Shown in pieces: positions 1 to 4,995 of a DNA stretch of 5,043 bases (the first letter of the stretch is position 1; each line of letters begins with the position of its first letter). Where the stretch lies: positions 1-5,043 of the forward strand of contig JASBVX010000130.1 in the NCBI GenBank assembly GCA_029960865.1, read 5' to 3'. Made by a program: the position numbers and the translations under genes. The notes under the pieces were generated by a model, which worked only from the letters and a program-made list of their open reading frames with translations, made no database searches and had not been told where the DNA came from. The DNA comes from Bacillota bacterium. Lineage in GTDB: Bacteria > Bacillota > Sulfobacillia > RBS10-35.

Positions 1-349
1 GGGAGAGGGTTTTCTCCTGCAGAGGTCTCTCTCCCCGGAGCTCCCAGGCCAGGTGGATGTTCTTTTCCACCGTCCTCCAGGGCAGGAGGTAATCCTGCTG
101 GAACATGTAGCCGACTTTGGGAGAAGGACCTCTTACCTTATGGCCCAGCACCTGGATCGTTCCCTCCACCGGCGGCAAAAGGCCGGCGATCGCGTTCAAA
201 AGGGTGCTCTTCCCGCATCCCGAGGGCCCCAGGAGGGCGGTAAACCCACCCTCCTCCACCACCAGGGAAACATCCTCCAGCACCGGATGGATTATTTCCC
301 GGGAAATAAAGGCCAGACCTAGAGATTCCACTTCAATGACGGCCCTCAT
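1..349 (-). CDS. ABC transporter ATP-binding protein, nitrate/sulfonate/taurine type (partial, N-terminal 116 residues)
   Basis: This is the ATPase subunit of an ABC importer; it would sit on the inner face of the membrane and power uptake. The visible part starts MRAVIEVESLGLAF. It carries a perfect Walker A (GPSGCGKST, residues 41-49) and a Q-loop in the context YMFQQDYLLPWRTVEKNI (from residue 81). The LLPWRTV stretch is typical of the SsuB/TauB/NrtD group. The signature motif, Walker B and H-loop lie beyond the left edge. ATG at 349 is chosen because a GGAAAGGAGG ribosome binding site (356-365) ends 6 nt before it. The in-frame ATG at 355 directly abuts that site and is less likely. The gene follows the binding-protein gene by 16 nt in the same direction, so the two are very probably one operon, with a permease expected further left. 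The family is certain; the transported substrate is unknown. Confidence 0.95.
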   Translation of the reverse strand, partial: MRAVIEVESLGLAFISREIIHPVLEDVSLVVEEGGFTALLGPSGCGKSTLLNAIAGLLPPVEGTIQVLGHKVRGPSPKVGYMFQQDYLLPWRTVEKNIHLAWELRGERPLQEKTLS

Positions 350-365
350 CGCCATCCTCCTTTCC

Positions 366-1379
366 TTAGGAAGATGGGGTCATGGCTTCCCGAGCGATGG
401 AAGGATCCACTGCCTCTTCGTACGGGAAAGGCTCCTTCAGCATGCCGTTATCCATGAGGATAACGATGGTCTGTTGATACTCCCCCTGAGGCGGCAAAGG
501 ATCGTGGCCGAAGACATCGGCCCCCTTGAGCCTCGTCACGATGCGGATGAGGGTATCCATGTCCACCCCTTCGAACTGGGGCGCGATGGCCTGGGCCACC
601 TCTTCCGGGGAATGGGTGAGGACATACTGCTGGCCCCGGTAGATGGCGCGGGTGAAGCGAACCAGCACGTCCCGGTGAGCATCCAGAAAGCTCTTACGAG
701 TATGGTAGGAGGTATAAAGGACATCCCCGGACTCAGGTCCCAGGGCTGCCACCACATAGCCCTTCCCTTCCTGCTCGATGGTGGAGGCATAAGGTTCAAA
801 GATCTGCACCACATCCCCCACCCCGGAGATGAAGGCAGGCCCCAGGTTGGCGTAGTCCACATTGTGCAGGTATTCCAGGTCCTTTCCCGCCACCAGCCCA
901 TGCTTCTTGAGGACATATTGCCCGATCATGTCGGGCATGCCGCCCTTGCGCTGGGCCAGGTACTGCAAGCCTCGCAGATCCTCCCAGCGGAAGGGATCCA
1001 TAGGTTGGCGAGCCACAAGAAAACTGCCGTCCCGTTTCGTCAGGCGGGCAAAGATCACCATAGGATCGGCCGGATCCTGCCCATTGACGTAGATGGTCAT
1101 CTCCGCCCCCACCAGGATCACGTCCGCTTCACCGCTCAAAAGAGCGGTGGTGACCTTATCGCCCCCTTTGCCGTCCAGCAGCTCCACCTTGAGGCCCTCG
1201 TCTTCAAAGTAGCCCTGGGTCAGGGCCACATACTGGGGGGCATAGAAGGGGGAATGGGTCACTTCCTGGAGCCTCAAGGTAAAGGTGCCCGTGTCCGTAG
1301 TGGAAGAACCGCAGCTAACCGCCACCCACAAGAGACCGATCAGGAACGGGAGGGGTCCCAACCGACGCCATCTGCCCAC
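366..1379 (-). CDS. ABC transporter substrate-binding lipoprotein, NMT1/SsuA-like
   Basis: This is the extracytoplasmic solute receptor of the same importer, 337 residues from the chosen start. The N-terminus is a lipoprotein signal: basic residues (GRWRR), a hydrophobic core (PLPFLIGLLWVAV) and a lipobox ending VAVSC with the lipidated cysteine at residue 23, followed by a polar GSSTTDTG linker. The mature part shows NMT1/THI5-like hallmarks: SPFYAPQYVALTQGYFEDEG (from residue 43), a GGDKV ligand-loop motif (about 72-76) and LLSGEADVILVG (about 80-91). GTG at 1379 is preferred because AAAGGAG (1388-1394) lies 8 nt upstream. ATG at 1385, in frame, lies only 2 nt from that site, and ATG at 1463 has no site. 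Known ligands in this family include nitrate, sulfonates, taurine and pyrimidine precursors. Nothing in the sequence decides among them. Import of an acid degraded by the neighbouring genes is only an inference. Confidence 0.9.
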   Translation of the reverse strand: MGRWRRLGPLPFLIGLLWVAVSCGSSTTDTGTFTLRLQEVTHSPFYAPQYVALTQGYFEDEGLKVELLDGKGGDKVTTALLSGEADVILVGAEMTIYVNGQDPADPMVIFARLTKRDGSFLVARQPMDPFRWEDLRGLQYLAQRKGGMPDMIGQYVLKKHGLVAGKDLEYLHNVDYANLGPAFISGVGDVVQIFEPYASTIEQEGKGYVVAALGPESGDVLYTSYHTRKSFLDAHRDVLVRFTRAIYRGQQYVLTHSPEEVAQAIAPQFEGVDMDTLIRIVTRLKGADVFGHDPLPPQGEYQQTIVILMDNGMLKEPFPYEEAVDPSIAREAMTPSS

Positions 1380-1460
1380 AGCCATTTCTCCTTTCCTGCG
1401 TTGGGTGATCACGCCCCCCGTTCTATGCCGCAGGGCTTTTCTGCCGTGCCCGTCCCCCAA

Positions 1461-1484
1461 CACAAAGGAGGCTTTACCTTTGTG
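1461..1484. promoter_or_regulatory. Candidate operator: perfect 8-8-8 palindrome between divergent genes
   Basis: The arms CACAAAGG (1461-1468) and CCTTTGTG (1477-1484) are perfect inverted repeats separated by 8 nt. The site lies in the 133-nt gap between the divergently transcribed binding-protein and enoyl-CoA hydratase genes, where a dimeric repressor could control both. It contains an AAAGGAGG sequence (1464-1471) placed 8 nt before an in-frame TTG (1480), so a hairpin in the hydratase mRNA could also hide that ribosome binding site. No regulator gene is in the window, and no convincing -10/-35 pair was found nearby. Confidence 0.45.
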
Positions 1485-1497
1485 GCGAAAGGATCAT

Positions 1498-1504
1498 CAG
1501 GAGG
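1498..1504 (+). promoter_or_regulatory. Ribosome binding site that sets the hydratase start
   Basis: CAGGAGG lies 8 nt before ATG 1513. It supports that start over the in-frame TTG at 1480, which has its own AAAGGAGG (1464-1471), also at 8 nt. The ATG start gives the usual crotonase N-terminal length. Confidence 0.6.
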
Positions 1505-1512
1505 CATGGTAC

Positions 1513-2277
1513 ATGGCATCCCTGCGGACCTGGCGAGAAGGACCTGTCTTCATCGTGGAGATCCAGAGGCCCCCCGTGCGAAATGCCATCGATCGCAAGA
1601 CGGCGCTGGAACTTCGGGAAGCCTGGAACACCTTTTCTGCGGATCCTGACCTCCAAGTAGGCATCCTCACCGGAGGTGACGAAGCCTTCAGCGCCGGCGC
1701 CGACCTCAAGGATGTGGAGAACCTGGTAAAGGGCCTCCATGAAGAGGAAGGCCCTTTGGGTTTTACCCGCATGTGGGTTCCTAAACCCACCCTGGCGGCC
1801 ATTGCCGGCCCTTGTGTGGCAGGCGGTCTTGAGATGGCCCTTTGGTGCGACCTTCGCATCGCTGACGAAACGGCCTATTTCGGCTGCCTGGAACGGCGCT
1901 TCGGGGTTCCCCTTATCGATGGAGGAACCCAGCGCCTACCCCGCATCATCGGGATGGGAAGGGCCCTGGATCTCATCCTCACCGGGCGCCGGGTGCCGGC
2001 GGGAGAGGCCCTCGCCATGGGGCTCATCACGGAGCTGGTGCCCAAAGGGAAGCATCTGGAAAGGGCCCTGGCCATCGCCAAGGCGTTGACCGCCTTTCCC
2101 CAGCTCTGCCTGCGAAAGGATCGGGAGGCCCTCTATCGGGGGCTGACCCTTCCCCTGGAAGAAGGGCTGGCTCTGGAAGCCTTCCTGGGGGGGCAAGTGA
2201 TGGCCAGCGGAGAAACCCAGAAGGGAGCTCAAGCTTTCCGGGAAGGAAAAGGCCGCGGAGGACAACCGGTGGTCTGA
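1513..2277 (+). CDS. Enoyl-CoA hydratase/isomerase (crotonase family)
   Basis: A crotonase-fold protein of 254 residues, the normal family length. Typical members hydrate 2-enoyl-CoA to 3-hydroxyacyl-CoA in the cytoplasm during beta-oxidation-like degradation. VFIVEIQRPPVRNAID (12-27) is the first strand and CoA-binding segment. The first oxyanion-hole segment is AFSAGADLKD (58-67) and the second is AGGLEMALWCDLRIA (103-117). Two glutamates, E107 (GGLEMA) and E127 (FGCLERRFG), are 20 residues apart, as are the catalytic pair Glu144/Glu164 of rat hydratase, so hydratase chemistry is plausible. GVPLIDGGTQRLPR (131-144) follows. ATG 1513 fits the family length; TTG 1480 would add 11 residues. 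The gene is convergent with the SDR across 12 nt. Close relatives include isomerases and uncharacterised crotonases, so the exact substrate is uncertain. Confidence 0.9.
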   Translation: MASLRTWREGPVFIVEIQRPPVRNAIDRKTALELREAWNTFSADPDLQVGILTGGDEAFSAGADLKDVENLVKGLHEEEGPLGFTRMWVPKPTLAAIAGPCVAGGLEMALWCDLRIADETAYFGCLERRFGVPLIDGGTQRLPRIIGMGRALDLILTGRRVPAGEALAMGLITELVPKGKHLERALAIAKALTAFPQLCLRKDREALYRGLTLPLEEGLALEAFLGGQVMASGETQKGAQAFREGKGRGGQPVV

Positions 2278-2289
2278 GGCTTTAAGGTT

Positions 2290-3051
2290 TTAGACAGCCG
2301 TCCCTCCTCCATCAACCGGCAAAATGACGCCCGTGATGTAATCGGAAGCAGGGCTGGCCAGGAAGAGGATCGCCCCTCCCAGCTCCCCCGGTTTTCCTGA
2401 ACGCCCCAGCGGCAGGCGCTGGGCCAGGAAAGGCTCCACGTGGGGGAGGACCTTTTCCGTCATGCGGGTGGGGAAGAATCCAGGAGCCACCGCATTCACC
2501 CGGATGCCGAGGGGGCCCCATTTGGCCGCTAGATCCCGGGTGAGGGCGATGACTCCCCCTTTGGAAGCGGAATACCCCACCGTCTCCAGGAAACCGGGGG
2601 GCTGCCCCCGCATCCCCGCGATGGAGGCGATGTGGATGATCTTCCCGTACCCTCGCTCCTTCATCACCCGGGCGGCTGCCCGCGCAGCGAGGAACGCCCC
2701 GGTGACATTCACATCGAGGACTTCCCTGATTTTCTCCACCGGCATCTCGAAGGAAGGGGCCCCCCAGCTGATCCCCGCCCCATTGACTAGGATCGTCAGG
2801 GGACCCAGCTCTCCTTCCACGCGGGCGACTGCTCTTTCCAGGCTTTCTTCATCCCGGACATCCCCCTCCAGGAAGAGGGCATCGCCGATGTGCTTGCGGG
2901 CCTCTTCGAAAAAAGAAGCCCTCCGGGCCAGAAGGGCGACTTTGGCTCCGGCATCCCGTAGGGCTCTCGCCGCCTCCAGACCTAGACCCCGGGAACCCCC
3001 CGTGATCAAAGCGGCCTTTTCCTCCAAGCGAAAGAGATCGAGAAAGGACAT
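2290..3051 (-). CDS. SDR family NAD(P)-dependent oxidoreductase
   Basis: A classical short-chain dehydrogenase/reductase of 253 residues, the typical length. It has the cofactor-binding TGGSRGLG (17-24), an acidic GDV turn (63-65), NGAG (90-93), the structural Asn in DVNVTGAF (N115), the catalytic Ser in IASIAG (S143) and YSASK (Y160, K164). Arginines after the second strand (ALLARRAS, R43-R44) suggest a preference for NADP(H). The Ser-Tyr spacing is 17 residues rather than the usual 12-13, because of a short insert (MRGQPPGFLETVG). The C-terminus ends ITGVILPVDGGGTAV, as in the 3-oxoacyl-ACP reductase/gluconate 5-dehydrogenase-like group. ATG 3051 has AAAGGAGG (3061-3068) 9 nt upstream. The gene is divergent from the acyl-CoA dehydrogenase. 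By context it may interconvert keto- and hydroxyacyl-CoA, for example a 4-keto group as LvaD does, but this is an inference. Confidence 0.93.
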   Translation of the reverse strand: MSFLDLFRLEEKAALITGGSRGLGLEAARALRDAGAKVALLARRASFFEEARKHIGDALFLEGDVRDEESLERAVARVEGELGPLTILVNGAGISWGAPSFEMPVEKIREVLDVNVTGAFLAARAAARVMKERGYGKIIHIASIAGMRGQPPGFLETVGYSASKGGVIALTRDLAAKWGPLGIRVNAVAPGFFPTRMTEKVLPHVEPFLAQRLPLGRSGKPGELGGAILFLASPASDYITGVILPVDGGGTAV

Positions 3052-3130
3052 GTTGCGGTTCCTCCTTTAGAAATCATTCAGGAGGAAAAGCCTTTTTCCT
3101 TGCGAAGTTTAACCGAAAAGGGGGCAGACC
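3052..3130. promoter_or_regulatory. Divergent intergenic region of SDR and acyl-CoA dehydrogenase
   Basis: These 79 nt must hold the promoters of both flanking genes. They contain the SDR ribosome binding site (AAAGGAGG on the minus strand, 3061-3068). They also hold a purine-rich AAAAGGGGG (3116-3124), 6 nt before the dehydrogenase ATG. A small inverted repeat, AGGAAAA/TTTTCCT with a 4-nt loop, spans 3083-3100 and could be a regulator site. TTTAAC (3108-3113) is a weak -10-like match. No convincing -35 partner was found. Confidence 0.5.
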
Positions 3131-4297
3131 ATGGGGCTCAATTTCGGCCACTCCCCGGAGATCCAAAGCCTGCAACAAAAAGTCCGCCAGTTCATCGATG
3201 ATGTGGTCATCCCGCGGGAAAAGGAAGCGGCCGCCGATCTCGGGCGGCTGGAGGCCATCTCGGGGGAACTTCAGGAAAAGGCGAAAGAAGAAGGACTCTT
3301 CCTCCCTCAGATGCCTAGAGAAGCAGGGGGTTTAGGCCTCTCCTTCGAAGATTTGGCGCCTATTCTGGAAGAGGCGGGGCGAAGCCTCTTAGGTCCAAGG
3401 GCCCTCAACGCTGCCGCCCCTGATGAGGGGAACATGCATCTCCTTTACCACTTGGCGACCCCTGAACAAAAGAAGCGCTACCTGGAACCTCTCCTGGAAG
3501 GCCGCATCCGCAGCGCCTTTGCCATGACGGAACCCATGGGGGCCGGGGCCGATCCCGACCTTTTGCAGACGGTGGCCCGCAGGAAGGGGAAAGCCTTTGT
3601 CCTTTCTGGGCGCAAATGGTTTATCACCGGGGCGGAAGGGGCTGCTTTTTTCATCGTCCTGGCCCGAGCCGAGGAAGGTCCCACCCTCTTCCTGGTGGAT
3701 GGCCGGAACCCGGGCCTCCAGCTCCTGCGGACCGTCCCCAGCATGGATCGCTGGTCCCCAGGGGGCCACGGGGAGATCCTCCTGGAAGACTGTGAAGTGG
3801 GGGAAGAAGCCGTTCTGGGGAAGGTAGGAGAAGGCTTTGCCTACGCCCAGCTACGCCTGGACCCGGCCCGCCTCACCCACTGCATGCGCTGGCTGGGGGC
3901 AGGGGTCAGGGCCATGGAGCTGGCCCAGGCTTACGCGACAGAGCGGATGGCCTTTGGCCAAATGCTTCAGGATCATCAGGCCATCCAGTTCATGGTGGCC
4001 GACAGCCATATGGAGCTCCATGCCGCACGCCTGATGGTCTGGCATGCCGCCTGGAAATACGCCAAGGGGGAGAGGATTCGCCACGAGACCTCCATGACGA
4101 AAGTCTTTGTCTCGGAAGCGGTGGGAAGGGTGATGGACCGGGCTGTGCAGATCACGGGGGCGCTTGGCATCAGCGAGGATATCCCCCTTTCTATCTTCTA
4201 CCGGGAGGTGAGGCCCTTTCGAATTTATGACGGGCCCAGCGAAGTCCACCGGGCCTCGGTGGGGAAGCGGGCCCTCTATAGGAGGCTGCGCCCTTGA
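3131..4297 (+). CDS. Acyl-CoA dehydrogenase, ACAD10/ACAD11-like
   Basis: A full-length FAD-dependent acyl-CoA dehydrogenase of 388 residues. The helical N-terminal domain covers about 1-125 and includes NAAAPDEGNMHLL (93-105), a form typical of the ACAD10/11 group. The beta domain has AFAMTEP (129-135) and WFITGAEG (163-170). The C-terminal domain has RLTHCMRWLG (247-256), ERMAFGQMLQDHQAIQ (271-286) and ITGALGISEDIPLSIFYREV (341-360). The general base position reads IYDGPSEVHR, so Asp367 replaces the usual Glu (IYEGT in medium-chain enzymes). This also resembles the ACAD10/11 pattern. Such proteins may dehydrogenate acyl-CoA or, with a partner kinase, convert 4-phosphoacyl-CoA to enoyl-CoA as LvaC does. 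The start ATG has AAAAGGGGG 6 nt upstream. The stop overlaps the kinase start in TTGA, so the two are co-translated. The family is certain and the subfamily likely; the substrate is unknown. Confidence 0.95.
   Translation: MGLNFGHSPEIQSLQQKVRQFIDDVVIPREKEAAADLGRLEAISGELQEKAKEEGLFLPQMPREAGGLGLSFEDLAPILEEAGRSLLGPRALNAAAPDEGNMHLLYHLATPEQKKRYLEPLLEGRIRSAFAMTEPMGAGADPDLLQTVARRKGKAFVLSGRKWFITGAEGAAFFIVLARAEEGPTLFLVDGRNPGLQLLRTVPSMDRWSPGGHGEILLEDCEVGEEAVLGKVGEGFAYAQLRLDPARLTHCMRWLGAGVRAMELAQAYATERMAFGQMLQDHQAIQFMVADSHMELHAARLMVWHAAWKYAKGERIRHETSMTKVFVSEAVGRVMDRAVQITGALGISEDIPLSIFYREVRPFRIYDGPSEVHRASVGKRALYRRLRP
4280..4296 (+). promoter_or_regulatory. Ribosome binding site and TTGA start/stop overlap
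   Basis: AGGAGG (4280-4285) lies inside the end of the dehydrogenase gene, 8 nt before the TTG at 4294. That TTG overlaps the dehydrogenase stop (TGA 4295-4297) as TTGA. The arrangement supports a TTG start for the kinase and translational coupling. The next in-frame ATG, at 4348, would cut into the conserved N-terminus and has no comparable site. Confidence 0.7.
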
Positions 4298-4995
4298 GGG
4301 AAAAGCTTGGGGAAGCCCTTCGGGAGATCTACGGGGAAGGGGAGGTCATGAACCTCATCCGCATCCCCGGAGGGGCTTCCAAGGAAGCCTGGATCCTGGA
4401 CTACCTTCGTCCCGACGGCTCGCAGATCCCTCTTTTCCTTCGCCGGGCGGCGGGAGGTCTCATCTACGAGGGGACCCTTCCCCTGGAAAAAGAGTTCAGG
4501 ATCCTGGAGGTGGCCCAAAGGCACGGCGTGAAAGTGGCGCCGCCCCTCCTCTACCTCCCGGACCTGGAGGGAAAAGAGGCCTTTGTTTCTCTGCGGGTGG
4601 AAGGGGAGTCCATCGGCCGGCGGGTGGTGACCCGCCCTGAACTTCAGAAAGCGAGAGAACGTCTCCCTGTAACCATGGCGGAAGAGCTGGCCAGGATCCA
4701 TCGGCTTCCCAGAGAAGATCCCTTCTTCCTTCCCGGCCCCGGGGCAAAGGAACCGTGGCGCTGGCTGGTGGAAGGCGCCTACGAAGATCTGGATCGCCTG
4801 GAGGAACCCCACCCGGCTTTGGAATGGGGCCTTCTTTGGCTAAAGAACCATCCCGCTCTCCCAAACCTGCACAAATCTCCCTTTGCGCAGGATTTGGGTT
4901 CGGGACTGTCATGTCCCTCATTTAATTTCTTGGCGGCTGGCGGCATGATCCCTCATCCGCCCGCCGACAGTCCCCGGCATCTCTTGGACACCTAG
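4294..4995 (+). CDS. APH-family phosphotransferase (LvaA/ACAD10-11 kinase-like), C-terminally truncated
   Basis: This is the N-lobe of an aminoglycoside-phosphotransferase-fold kinase. It has the nucleotide-loop motif RIPGGASKEAW (23-33), then IPLFLRRAAGG (45-54), LEKEFRILEVAQRHGVKVAPP (about 64-84), FVSLRVEGESIGRR (97-110), MAEELARIHRLP (128-139) and WRWLVEGAYEDLDRLEEPHP (from 155). It matches the kinase domain joined to the dehydrogenase in human ACAD10/11 and the stand-alone LvaA, which phosphorylates 4-hydroxyacyl-CoA. Family members are about 340-360 residues. Here homology fades after LLWLKNHPALPN (residue 191, near 4866), where the LVHGDxxxxN catalytic loop and the metal-binding Asp should follow. 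The last ~42 residues (LHKSPFAQ to TAG 4993) come from unrelated structured DNA. The product as read lacks its catalytic core and should be inactive, through insertion, rearrangement or an assembly join. It is co-transcribed with the dehydrogenase. Confidence 0.85.
   Translation: MREKLGEALREIYGEGEVMNLIRIPGGASKEAWILDYLRPDGSQIPLFLRRAAGGLIYEGTLPLEKEFRILEVAQRHGVKVAPPLLYLPDLEGKEAFVSLRVEGESIGRRVVTRPELQKARERLPVTMAEELARIHRLPREDPFFLPGPGAKEPWRWLVEGAYEDLDRLEEPHPALEWGLLWLKNHPALPNLHKSPFAQDLGSGLSCPSFNFLAAGGMIPHPPADSPRHLLDT
4860..4898. repeat. Large imperfect palindrome/stem-loop at the kinase break point
   Basis: CCCAAACCTGCACAAA (4860-4875) pairs with TTTGCGCAGG-A-TTTGGG (4882-4898) around the loop TCTCCC (4876-4881). 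That is 16 paired positions with one A/C mismatch (a G-U wobble in the minus-strand RNA) and one bulged A (4892). The site coincides with the loss of kinase homology. Long palindromes with a bulge are common at transposable-element ends. A terminator is less likely because no T-run follows on the plus strand. Confidence 0.7.

Noticed and set aside
1401..1426. TTGGGT ... TTCTAT as a promoter for the hydratase
   Set aside because: The spacer is only 14 nt and each hexamer matches the sigma-70 consensus at about three positions.
1386..1463. Longer N-terminus of the binding protein starting at ATG 1463
   Set aside because: It has no ribosome binding site, adds a basic tail in front of a complete lipoprotein signal, and runs into the palindrome. 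Starts at 1379 or 1385 are better.
117..1649. A 510-codon open frame on the plus strand opposite the importer genes
   Set aside because: It runs antisense to two clearly recognisable genes, has no ribosome binding site, and its translation is rich in His, Gly and Pro with no recognisable domain. It is a GC-rich shadow frame.
2275..2295. Possible bidirectional terminator between the convergent hydratase and SDR genes
   Set aside because: Only 12 nt separate the stops, and no stem-loop with a T-run could be drawn there.
3063..3080. TCATTCA half-site (3074-3080) resembling the Bacillus FadR operator TGAATGA-N4-TCATTCA
   Set aside because: The other half (3063-3069) matches at only 3 of 7 positions, so only a half-site is present and chance is a sufficient explanation.
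4860..4898. Rho-independent terminator for the dehydrogenase-kinase operon
   Set aside because: The stem is strong, but no T-run follows it on the plus strand, and it lies inside the kinase reading frame at the homology break. An element end fits better.
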